DNA of 64,000 nt. It comes from an uncultured Prevotellaceae bacterium (GTDB lineage: Bacteria > Bacteroidota > Bacteroidia > Bacteroidales > Bacteroidaceae). Shown here piece by piece: positions 49,412-57,504 of this stretch. A model generated the notes under the pieces. That model had not been told where the DNA came from, searched no databases, and worked only from the letters and a program-made list of their open reading frames with translations. The stretch spans positions 1 to 64,000 of the forward strand of contig ONMA01000025.1 in NCBI GenBank assembly GCA_900318815.1. Reading direction: 5' to 3'. A program made the translations under genes and the position numbers. How positions within the stretch are numbered: the stretch's first letter is position 1; the number at the start of each line of letters is the position of its first letter.

Positions 49412-50175
49412 ATGCTATACTTTATACCCTGGCCTTTGCGGTGATACAGATTTTTACGCAACTGGCCTTTGTCTGGGTGAATAAACTGATGGGGGGCGAT
49501 GAAAGCCTGAGTACGGACATGCAGATGGCCTCGATGGCGACGGCCTCGGTGCTGACGATTGCCGTGTCCTGCATCTTCCGCTGGGCCACGCCGACGCGGC
49601 AGTATATAGAGTCGCGGCCCTGGGGCGTGTTGCTGTGGAGCATGGTGGCCGCATTAGGTTGTGTGGTGCCCTCGATGTGGGTGCAGGAGCAGTTGCCTGA
49701 ACTGCCCAACTACGTGGAGCAGCTGATGGTCGACATGATGAGGCACCGAGGAGGGTACTTCGTTGTCTGCCTGTTGGCACCGCTGGCCGAGGAACTGGTG
49801 TTCCGTGGAGCGGTGCTGCGCGCGCTGATAGCGTGGAGACCAGAGCGGACGTGGGTGATGATTGCCGTCTCGGCACTGTTCTTTGCCCTCGCTCACGTCA
49901 ACCCGGCACAGATGCCCCACGCCTTCGTCATCGGTCTGCTGTTAGGATGGATGTACCAGCGCACGGGAAGCATAGTTCCTGGCATGGCCTTGCACTGGGT
50001 CAACAACACCGTGGCCTACCTCCTGTTCCGCGCCTATCCCGACTCGTCGATAAAACTGGTGGACATACTCAGCGGACAGCAACGTGCCGTCGGAGCGGCA
50101 GTCATCTTCTCGCTGTTTATCCTCCTGCCGGCCCTGTATCAGCTGCACCTCAGAATGTCGCGGCCTCGTGGCTAA
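49405..50175 (+). CDS. CPBP-family intramembrane metalloprotease
   Basis: 256 residues, about seven membrane helices. CPBP/Rce1 motifs: APLAEELVFRGAVLRALIAW (EExxxR), ALFFALAHVNPAQMPHAFVI (FxxxH) and GSIVPGMALHWVNNTVAYLL (HxxxN). Relatives process prenylated proteins in eukaryotes; bacterial members act in immunity or membrane proteolysis with mostly unknown substrates. The ATG lies inside the repeat that follows ribF. It converges on aroK (5-nt gap). Confidence 0.88.
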   Translation: MINAILYTLAFAVIQIFTQLAFVWVNKLMGGDESLSTDMQMASMATASVLTIAVSCIFRWATPTRQYIESRPWGVLLWSMVAALGCVVPSMWVQEQLPELPNYVEQLMVDMMRHRGGYFVVCLLAPLAEELVFRGAVLRALIAWRPERTWVMIAVSALFFALAHVNPAQMPHAFVIGLLLGWMYQRTGSIVPGMALHWVNNTVAYLLFRAYPDSSIKLVDILSGQQRAVGAAVIFSLFILLPALYQLHLRMSRPRG

Positions 50176-50180
50176 GACAA

Positions 50181-50708
50181 TTAAACGTCGAGTAACTGGC
50201 GGAGCTGGGCAATGGTAGACGTGATTTTCTCACTGCGGTCGAGCAGCGAGACATCGAAGTGGTAACGGGCGCGTTGGTAGAAAGGTTCGCGAAGGGAGAG
50301 CTGTTCGGTGATGAAGTCGTTGAGCTGTTCCGGGGTCTTTCCCTTGAGCAAGGGGCGCTCGTTGTGGCTCATGGCCAGGTGTTTACAGAGCACATCGGGC
50401 GTACAACGCAGGTAGACCACCTGGCCCTGCCCGTTCAGATAGTCGATGTTGTCGAAGAAACAAGGCGTGCCGCCTCCACAGCTGATGATGACGTCTTCGA
50501 ACTCGGCCACCTCGTGCAGCATGTTATACTCAATCTTGCGGAAGCCCTCCTCGCCCTGTTCGGCGAAAATCTGAGCCACCGTCTTGCGACGGCGGCTCTC
50601 GATGTACCAGTCAAGGTCGTAGAAGGGAAGGCCCAGCTCGTGGGCAAGAGCCTTGCCCACGGTGGTCTTGCCGGCCCCCATGTAGCCAATTAATATAATG
50701 CGGGTCAT
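50181..50708 (-). CDS. aroK: Shikimate kinase
   Basis: 175 residues from MTRIILIGYMGAGKTTVGKA. This ATG overlaps the topA stop as ATGA and is preferred over an ATG 21 nt upstream. P-loop GYMGAGKTT, shikimate-binding FYDLDWYIESR, CGGGTPCFF and the lid region ERPLLKGKTPEQL are present. It phosphorylates shikimate in the aromatic amino-acid pathway. Overlap with topA suggests translational coupling. Confidence 0.94.
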   Translation of the reverse strand: MTRIILIGYMGAGKTTVGKALAHELGLPFYDLDWYIESRRRKTVAQIFAEQGEEGFRKIEYNMLHEVAEFEDVIISCGGGTPCFFDNIDYLNGQGQVVYLRCTPDVLCKHLAMSHNERPLLKGKTPEQLNDFITEQLSLREPFYQRARYHFDVSLLDRSEKITSTIAQLRQLLDV

Positions 50709-53020
50709 TTGTTTACAATATTCATGCACTCCTCGTAAGTAAGCTGCCGTGCCCGCTCGTGCATGGACTTGGGCATGCGGTAGTTCTTTCCGTCGTAGCA
50801 GATGTAAGGGCCGTAGCGGCCGTTCTTCACTTCAAGTTTCTCGTCCTCGGGGAAGGTCTTCAGGTGTTTCTGCGTCTCCGTCTTGCGTTTGTCCTCGATA
50901 AGGCGCACCGCATCGGCGATGGTAATGGTGAGCGGATTCATGTCCTTGTCGAGCGACGTGTACTGCTTGTTGTGCAGCACGTAGGGGCCGTAGCGTCCGG
51001 CACCCACGGTGACGGGCTCCCCTTCGTACTCGCCCAGCATGCGGGGCAGCTTGAAGAGGGCGAGGGCCTCTTCGAGCGTCACCGTCTCCATGCCTAACTC
51101 CTTGGGCAGGTGGGCGAAGAGAGGCTTGTCCTTGTCCTCGGCAGAGCCTATCTGGACGACGGGGCCGAAGCGCCCGATCTTGGCGTATACAGGACGCTTG
51201 GTCTTCGGGTCGATGCCCAAGAGGCGTTCGCCGGCCTTGTGTTCCGAACGGGCGTTGAGCGTCTTGTCCACCACGGGGCTGAACTGGTTGTAGAAGTCGT
51301 GCAGCATCGTGCCCCACTGCTCCTTGCCCTCGGCTATCTGGTCGAAGTCCTGCTCCACCTTGGCCGTGAAGTTATAGTCCATGATGCCCGGGAAGTTGTC
51401 CAACAGGAAGTCGTTGACCACAATACCTATGTCGGTGGGGATGAGCTTGCCCTTGTCGGAGCCGGTCATCTCGACCCGGCTCTTCTGCGAGATGAGCTTG
51501 CCCTTGAGCGAGATGACGGCATAGTGGCGCTCCTCGCCTTTCTTGTCGCCCTTCACCACATACTCGCGCTGCTGGATGGTGCTGATGGTGGGGGCGTAGG
51601 TGCTCGGGCGGCCAATGCCCAGTTCCTCGAGCTTGTGTACAAGCGATGCCTCGCTGTAGCGTTGCGGCCCCTGGGTGAAGCGTTCGGTGGCGATAATTTC
51701 GCGGCGCGTGAGCTCCTGACCCTCGGTGAGCGGGGGCAGGATGGACGTAAAGTTGTCCTGGTTGTTCTCCTCCTCCTCGTCCGACTCGTGGTAGATTTTC
51801 AGGAAACCGTCGAACTTGATGACCTCGCCGGTAGCGATGAAGTTGGAGACTCCGCCAATCATCTCCGTCGGAGAGTCAATAAGGATGTCGACCGTAGTCT
51901 TTTCAATCTCGGCATCGGCCATCTGGCAGGCAATGGTGCGCTTCCAGATAAGCTCGTAGAGGCGGCGTTCCTGTATCGTGCCCTCGACCGTCTTCTGACT
52001 CATGTCGGTGGGACGGATGGCCTCGTGGGCCTCCTGCGCGCCCTTCGAACTGGTGTGGTAGTGGCGCACCTTGGAGTATTCGGCACCGTAGAGGCGCGTG
52101 GTCTCCTCCTTCGTGGCGTTGATGCAGAGGTCGGAAAGGTTCACGGAGTCGGTACGCATGTAGGTGATGCGTCCGTTCTCGTAGAGGTGCTGAGCCACCA
52201 TCATGGTCTGGCTCACGGTGTAGCCCAGTTTGCGGGCGGCCTCCTGTTGCAAGGTACTGGTGGTGAAGGGTGGGGCAGGCGTGCGCTTCATGGGCTTCTT
52301 CTGTATCGTCCCCACGGTGAAGGTGGCCTCCTTACATTGTTCGAGGAACTTCTCCACCTCGTCGACGGTCTTGAAGCGGGTGGCCAGTGCCGAGCGTACC
52401 TCGCTCTGCGAGCCGTCGGCGTTCTGGACGGCGAAGATGCCGCTCACGTTGTAGTAGGTCTCGCTCTTGAAGGCCTGCAGCTCGCGCTCACGCTCAACGA
52501 TGAGACGCACGGCCACGCTCTGCACGCGACCGGCAGAGAGGGCAGGCTTAACCTTGCGCCACAGCACGGGCGACAACTTGAAGCCCACCAGGCGGTCGAG
52601 CACGCGGCGTGCCTGCTGGGCATTCACTAAGTTCATATCGATGTGTCGGGGGTGCTTGATGGCATCGACGATGGCGGGCTTGGTAATCTCGTGGAACACG
52701 ATGCGGCTGGTCTTCGACTCGTCAAGTCCCAGCACCTCGCACAGGTGCCAGGAGATGGCTTCTCCCTCGCGGTCCTCATCACTTGCTAACCAGACCTTTT
52801 CGGCCTTGTTGGCTTGCTCTTTCAGCTCGCCCACCAGTTTCTTCTTCTCCTCAGGAATCTCGTATTCAGGTTCCAGCGTCTTGTCATCTATGCTCAGTTC
52901 TTTCTTCTTCAGATCGCGGATGTGGCCGTAGCTCGACATCACCTTGAAGTCCGATCCTAAGAACTTCTCTATAGTCTTCGCCTTGGCAGGCGACTCGACG
53001 ATAACGAGGTTTTTTTGCAT
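50705..53020 (-). CDS. topA: DNA topoisomerase I
   Basis: 771 residues from MQKNLVIVESPAKAKTIEKF; the 11 upstream residues of the longer frame overlap the promoter. Toprim domain with LASDEDREGEAISWHL, active-site tyrosine in GRITYMRTDSVNLS, and C-terminal GRYGPYxxY repeats (RFGPVVQIG, RYGPYVLHNKQY, RYGPYICYDGKNYRMP) in place of zinc fingers. It relaxes negatively supercoiled DNA. aroK overlaps its 3' end. Confidence 0.96.
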   Translation of the reverse strand: MQKNLVIVESPAKAKTIEKFLGSDFKVMSSYGHIRDLKKKELSIDDKTLEPEYEIPEEKKKLVGELKEQANKAEKVWLASDEDREGEAISWHLCEVLGLDESKTSRIVFHEITKPAIVDAIKHPRHIDMNLVNAQQARRVLDRLVGFKLSPVLWRKVKPALSAGRVQSVAVRLIVERERELQAFKSETYYNVSGIFAVQNADGSQSEVRSALATRFKTVDEVEKFLEQCKEATFTVGTIQKKPMKRTPAPPFTTSTLQQEAARKLGYTVSQTMMVAQHLYENGRITYMRTDSVNLSDLCINATKEETTRLYGAEYSKVRHYHTSSKGAQEAHEAIRPTDMSQKTVEGTIQERRLYELIWKRTIACQMADAEIEKTTVDILIDSPTEMIGGVSNFIATGEVIKFDGFLKIYHESDEEEENNQDNFTSILPPLTEGQELTRREIIATERFTQGPQRYSEASLVHKLEELGIGRPSTYAPTISTIQQREYVVKGDKKGEERHYAVISLKGKLISQKSRVEMTGSDKGKLIPTDIGIVVNDFLLDNFPGIMDYNFTAKVEQDFDQIAEGKEQWGTMLHDFYNQFSPVVDKTLNARSEHKAGERLLGIDPKTKRPVYAKIGRFGPVVQIGSAEDKDKPLFAHLPKELGMETVTLEEALALFKLPRMLGEYEGEPVTVGAGRYGPYVLHNKQYTSLDKDMNPLTITIADAVRLIEDKRKTETQKHLKTFPEDEKLEVKNGRYGPYICYDGKNYRMPKSMHERARQLTYEECMNIVNK

Positions 53021-53050
53021 GATTCTTGCCTTTTGATGATTATTTGGCTG

Positions 53051-53058
53051 CAAAAGTA
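53051..53058 (-). promoter_or_regulatory. -7 element (TACTTTTG) of topA
   Basis: Consensus TAnnTTTG followed by GCAGCC, 30 nt before the topA ATG. Confidence 0.65.
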
Positions 53059-53134
53059 AGCAAAAAGTTTTCTTCCACCTTATATATATATCACATTTTT
53101 ACGTTTTTTATGAATTAGAGATTGGTTTCCAGTG

Positions 53135-55069
53135 TCAGTCGTGGAGTATGAGGGCCGACTGCGGGCTGACAGTGACCTGCGAACCGCTGACGGTGCCAAG
53201 GCCCTGCTCGTTGATTTGACCGTCGCGGCAGACCACCGTGTAGTGGCCGTCTGGGATGGTGACCTCGGCGGGTTTCTTGCGGGCATTCAGGATGACGATG
53301 ATGTTGCGCCAGTCGTCGCGTCCGGCGTAGTTCTTCAGGCGGTAGGCCACGAGGCACTGCCCTTTCACCGGCAGGAACTCTAAATGGCGGCGCACCAGGT
53401 CGGCCGAACCAAGGCGGAAGGCGGGGTGGTGTTTGCGCAGGGCAATCAGGTTCTTGTAGTACTCGAACACCTGCGGATAGCGGATCTTGTTCGTCCAGTC
53501 GAGCTGGTTGATGCTGTCGGGCGATTCAAAGGAGTTGTGTACGCCCTTCTTGGTGCGCAGCAGCTCCTCGCCGCAGAGCATAAAAGGAATGCCCTGGGAG
53601 GTGAAGACGGCGGTCTGGGCAAGCAGGTCTGCCTTTACGACCCACGAGGGCGTTTCGTCATACTGGCCGTCGGCAGCATTCTGGGGGGCTTTCATGCTGG
53701 CTTTCAGACGGTCGACAAGACACATGTCGTCGTGGCAGGATACGTAGCTAATCATCTGCGTGGGCTGCAGGGCGTATGGTTCCTTGGAGTAGTTCACCTT
53801 CGAATAGTCAATCTGCGGATGGGCTATCATGCCTGCTATGCCGGCCTTCAGACTCTCCTCCTCGCCCGCAATGCCAGCGAGGAAAGCCCCCTTGGTATCG
53901 TCGCTGAAGGGGCCGCGCAGCGCGTCGCGGATGTCGTCGCTGAAGGCGGCAATGCCTGGCATCTGCGGGATGTTGGCTTTTACGCCAAGCAGCTTCGTGG
54001 GCAGGGCGCATGCGCCTGCGCTCCAGCCCTCGCCGTAGATAAAGATGGTGGGGTCGATGGCATTGAGTTCCTGGCGTATCTGGTTCATCGTCTCGATGTC
54101 GTGGCAGCCCATGAGGTCGAAGCGGAAGCCGTCGATGTGGTACTCGCGCACCCAGTGCTTCACACTCTCCACCATGAAGCGGCGCATCATGGGACGCTCC
54201 GAGGCGGTCTCGTTGCCACAGCCGGAGCCGTTGGAATACGCTCCCTTCTCTCCTCTATAATAATAGTCAGGGTACGTGCGCTGGAAGTTCGAGTGTTCGA
54301 TGTCGTAGGTATGGTTATAGACCACGTCGAGGATGACGGCAATACCGGCCTGATGCAGGGCGGCCACCATCTGCTTGAACTCACGGATGCGGCAGGCCGG
54401 GTCGTAGGGATTGGTGGAGTAGGAACCTTCGGGCACGTTGTAGTTCACGGGGTCGTAGCCCCAGTTGTATTGCGGCAGGTCGAGCCTGGTCTCGTCTACC
54501 GAGCCATAGTCGTAGCTGGGCAGGATGTGGATGGCATTGATGCCGAGCGACTTCAGGTGGTCAATGGCCCAAGGTTCGGTCAGGGCGAGGTATTTGCCGG
54601 GGTATTTGGCATCCTTCCGGGCAATGGAGAAGTCGCGGTGGTGCAGTTCGTAGATGACGAGGTCGGCAGGCGACTTGACGACGGGCCGCTGGGAATCCCA
54701 GTCCGACTGTAATGGAAGTTCGCCAAGGATGGCACCGCGCTTGCCGTTGACGCCTACGGCCTTGGCAAAGACGCCTGGTGTCTCGCCGCGTCCGATGTCG
54801 AAGGTATAGAAACGGCCACGGAGGTCGCCCTGCACCGTCGTGGTCCATAGGTCGTCGCCCGCACACTGCATGTTGACGGTCTTCTGGGCCTTGCCGCCCT
54901 GTCCGTCCTTGTACAGCCGCACCACTACCTTCTTGGCATCCTTGGGGGCAAACAGCTTGAAGGTGGTCTGGGCAGGTGAATAACTCATCTCGTCGAAATA
55001 AAAGTCCTGGGCCGACGCCACGTTGGGTGTCAGCATGGAAAGCAAACCAGCAAATAACAAGTTCTTCAT
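53135..55069 (-). CDS. pulA: Type I pullulanase (GH13), secreted
   Basis: 644 residues. The signal peptide (MKNLLFAGLLSMLTPNVASA) is followed by a CBM48-like N-terminal beta domain and a GH13 barrel with the pullulanase signature YNWGYDPVNYNVPEGSY, then VILDVVYNHTY, GFRFDLMGCHD (nucleophile Asp), FIYGEGWSAG (acid/base Glu) and YVSCHDDMCLVDRL. It debranches alpha-1,6 links in starch-type glucans. It forms a carbohydrate-active group with the GH97 and GH127 genes downstream, though no SusC/SusD pair is present. Confidence 0.92.
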   Translation of the reverse strand: MKNLLFAGLLSMLTPNVASAQDFYFDEMSYSPAQTTFKLFAPKDAKKVVVRLYKDGQGGKAQKTVNMQCAGDDLWTTTVQGDLRGRFYTFDIGRGETPGVFAKAVGVNGKRGAILGELPLQSDWDSQRPVVKSPADLVIYELHHRDFSIARKDAKYPGKYLALTEPWAIDHLKSLGINAIHILPSYDYGSVDETRLDLPQYNWGYDPVNYNVPEGSYSTNPYDPACRIREFKQMVAALHQAGIAVILDVVYNHTYDIEHSNFQRTYPDYYYRGEKGAYSNGSGCGNETASERPMMRRFMVESVKHWVREYHIDGFRFDLMGCHDIETMNQIRQELNAIDPTIFIYGEGWSAGACALPTKLLGVKANIPQMPGIAAFSDDIRDALRGPFSDDTKGAFLAGIAGEEESLKAGIAGMIAHPQIDYSKVNYSKEPYALQPTQMISYVSCHDDMCLVDRLKASMKAPQNAADGQYDETPSWVVKADLLAQTAVFTSQGIPFMLCGEELLRTKKGVHNSFESPDSINQLDWTNKIRYPQVFEYYKNLIALRKHHPAFRLGSADLVRRHLEFLPVKGQCLVAYRLKNYAGRDDWRNIIVILNARKKPAEVTIPDGHYTVVCRDGQINEQGLGTVSGSQVTVSPQSALILHD

Positions 55070-55097
55070 GAGGTTTTCAGTTTTTGTTTATGGGAGG

Positions 55098-55105
55098 CAA
55101 AGATA
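55098..55105 (-). promoter_or_regulatory. -7 element (TATCTTTG) of the pullulanase gene
   Basis: Consensus TAnnTTTG followed by GCCTCC, 29 nt before the ATG at 55069. Confidence 0.65.
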
Positions 55106-55192
55106 GTCATTCTACCCCAAAAAGACACGTTTTCATGGCCAAGGAATCATTCCCTGACCATGAAAACGATTGCACGATGCGGAAAGGACGGC

Positions 55193-57328
55193 TTATTTCG
55201 CGATGAATATCCGGCCGTTCTTCAGATAAATTCCCTTTTCGGGATGGTCAACCCTTCGGCCTTCCAGGTCGTAAACAGCAGAGGATGTATTGTCAGAGGA
55301 AGTTGATACGCTCTCAATGCCGAGTGTAGGGTCGTCGTAGTCAATGCTCTTGAGTGCCACCGAGGCTACGGGACCTACGGTGAGGTGGAAGATGAAGGTG
55401 GCCGTGGCCTGCGTCGAGGCACTCCTGCGATAGCGCAGGGCCTGGCTGATGGTATAGGTCTGTCCCTCGGTGCATCGGCCCGGGAATTGTCCGACAGTAA
55501 ACTGCAAGGCAGATGGTGTCAACTCGGAGAACACATAGCCCGACGCATAGTCGCACACCATGCCCGAGGCGTTGAACCAGTGGCCGTAGCCATTGGCCGT
55601 GGAGCCACGGGAGGCCAGGCTGCCGTCGGGGTTCACCGCGTAGAACATGATGCGGTTGTTGGCAGGTCCTTGTGCCGACCATGTCTGCAACTTCGAACCG
55701 ATGGCCGAAGGCTCCAGCTGGAATGCCGTGCCCAGCGTGGCGGCGGCCAGTCCTGAGACGTTCACCACCGTGCCGCTATAGCCTTGGGCATCGAACGGGA
55801 AGGTGACATCGTAGGTCAGCGTCACGTCGCCGATGGTGCGGCCATCGAGCGTGGGGGCGGCATAGACCAGGGCGCGTGTTCCAATGTCGGTACCCTCGAA
55901 CTTCACCTTATAGGGCCACATATCGTCGTTCTCGAACTTCTCGTCCCACTTGTGCTGCACGTAGCTCTTCAATGCTGGCGAGACAATCAGCCACAGACGG
56001 CTCACGCCCTCGGGTACGGTGAAGGCATAGTCTTCGGTGACCACGCTGGTGCCCTTGCAGTAGACGCTGTCCTCAGAGAAATACTGGCGCGAGCCGTCCT
56101 GCATCAAGGCCACGTAGCCCATGCGGAAACCACGGTTGGAGCGCTGGCTGTTGGTGATGTAGCGGCGGTTGGTGACCTTGGCCCACTGGGAATCGCCATT
56201 GAGATACTCGCCGGGGTCGTTGTCGTGCAGCGGGGCACCCACGGAGAGACCCGTGAGATGGGTCGTTACCCGCGTGCCGGCGGCGGGCACCTGCAGCGGG
56301 ATGACATTGAAGCCCGTGCCCTGCGGACAGCTGGCCAAGGCCACCTGATAGGCCGTATCCTCGGTGAGCACGCAGCGATAGTCGAAGTCGCCAATGTACG
56401 GGTCGCGATAGGGGCGGCATGCCTCCATGTCCCAGGTGGCACAGCGGCAGGCATAGTCGAAGTAGAGCTTGTAGAGTTCCTGTGCCGACAGCCCTTTAAG
56501 CGACATGAGCGACTGGTTGAAGTCTACGGCTCCCGTCATGGGCTGGTTCCACACCTTGGCCACGGTTTGGATGTCGTCGTAGTACTGGCAGAGGAAGTAG
56601 TGGAACCAGTAGGACTGGTAGCGGTGCCACTCGTGCGAGAAGGCGTAGTTATGGGTGTTGCGGAACATGCCGATGCTCTGGTCGTACATCAGTCCGGGGT
56701 ACGACTGGTTGGCCTGCCACTGGGCGGTCTGCTCCCAGATGGCCTGTCCGTTGCCTACAGGCAGATGGAAGCCCGTTCCGTCGGTCTGCGAGTCGCGATG
56801 ACCGCTATGTTCGGCAAAGCACATGTAGTGGAACGAGTGGCCCACCTCATGGGCCACGCTGTGCCCTACGGGCTTGCAGGCACTGGGACCCAACCACAGC
56901 GCACTCACCATGAAGTCGTAGCCGCCGCCATAGCACACCCAGTCGGTGGTGTGGTTCAGCAGCACCATCACCTTGTACTTGCCCAGGTTGGAACTGACGG
57001 GATCAACGAATCCTAACTGATTAATCTCCAAGTCGAAGAACTCCTCACATTTCTGTAGCAGGTCCTGCTCGTCAACGCGATAGGCCGATGGCGAGGCCGA
57101 CGGGCGTGTGGAGCCATAGCCCTTGTCCCAGAAAACGATGACATTGTCCGACTCGACCGAACGGGACTTCGACCACGTGTACTTGTTGTCCGGGTCGCTT
57201 TCCTTGTAGAGCAGCGAATCGCTTGGCCACGGGTTGCGCCACTCGTTGGGAATGTAGACGGTCTTCTGTGCCCATGCCGCAGCGGCTATGACCGTCAGCA
57301 TGAATGCAATGTTAAAAAATCTCTTCAT
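55193..57328 (-). CDS. Secreted DUF6055-like putative metallopeptidase with sorting tail
   Basis: 711 residues from MKRFFNIAFMLTVIAAAAWA (signal peptide). Residues ~40-370 form a DUF6055/avirulence-like domain with HEVGHSFHY, a zincin-type HExxH motif with downstream Glu candidates. Residues ~480-660 hold beta-rich tandem domains. The C-terminus YDLEGRRVDHPEKGIYLKNG then RIFIAK resembles the sorting tail of the giant protein. I infer a type IX-secreted putative peptidase acting on mucin or glycoprotein; activity is not demonstrated for this family. The gene is divergent from the GH97 gene. Confidence 0.75.
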   Translation of the reverse strand: MKRFFNIAFMLTVIAAAAWAQKTVYIPNEWRNPWPSDSLLYKESDPDNKYTWSKSRSVESDNVIVFWDKGYGSTRPSASPSAYRVDEQDLLQKCEEFFDLEINQLGFVDPVSSNLGKYKVMVLLNHTTDWVCYGGGYDFMVSALWLGPSACKPVGHSVAHEVGHSFHYMCFAEHSGHRDSQTDGTGFHLPVGNGQAIWEQTAQWQANQSYPGLMYDQSIGMFRNTHNYAFSHEWHRYQSYWFHYFLCQYYDDIQTVAKVWNQPMTGAVDFNQSLMSLKGLSAQELYKLYFDYACRCATWDMEACRPYRDPYIGDFDYRCVLTEDTAYQVALASCPQGTGFNVIPLQVPAAGTRVTTHLTGLSVGAPLHDNDPGEYLNGDSQWAKVTNRRYITNSQRSNRGFRMGYVALMQDGSRQYFSEDSVYCKGTSVVTEDYAFTVPEGVSRLWLIVSPALKSYVQHKWDEKFENDDMWPYKVKFEGTDIGTRALVYAAPTLDGRTIGDVTLTYDVTFPFDAQGYSGTVVNVSGLAAATLGTAFQLEPSAIGSKLQTWSAQGPANNRIMFYAVNPDGSLASRGSTANGYGHWFNASGMVCDYASGYVFSELTPSALQFTVGQFPGRCTEGQTYTISQALRYRRSASTQATATFIFHLTVGPVASVALKSIDYDDPTLGIESVSTSSDNTSSAVYDLEGRRVDHPEKGIYLKNGRIFIAK

Positions 57329-57469
57329 AGTTTTTGAATAGTGATTTGTCATACCAAACTAAAGTTGGTTTCGGATTAGTTTTTTGTAATTCGGGTGCAA
57401 AGTAAACAAAAAAATTCCAATTATCTTCTCTCTTTATGCATTATTTTTTGACAGGAAGAAAAAAATGTG

Positions 57470-57477
57470 TACCTTTG
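57470..57477 (+). promoter_or_regulatory. -7 element (TACCTTTG) of the GH97 gene
   Basis: Consensus element followed by GCACAT, 27 nt before the ATG at 57505. The longer frame opening at 57436 starts upstream of it and is rejected. Confidence 0.7.
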
Positions 57478-57504
57478 CACATAATTAGACAAACGAAAAG
57501 CCTT

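Noticed and set aside
51110-52630. 506-codon open frame on the plus strand
   Set aside because: It is antisense to topA, has low-complexity Val/Gly/Leu/Arg composition and no recognisable motif; topA is unmistakable.
53384-54712. 442-codon open frame on the plus strand
   Set aside because: Antisense shadow of the pullulanase gene, produced by GC-rich codon usage.
55784-57016. 410-codon open frame on the plus strand
   Set aside because: Antisense to the DUF6055-like gene; no homology-like motifs.
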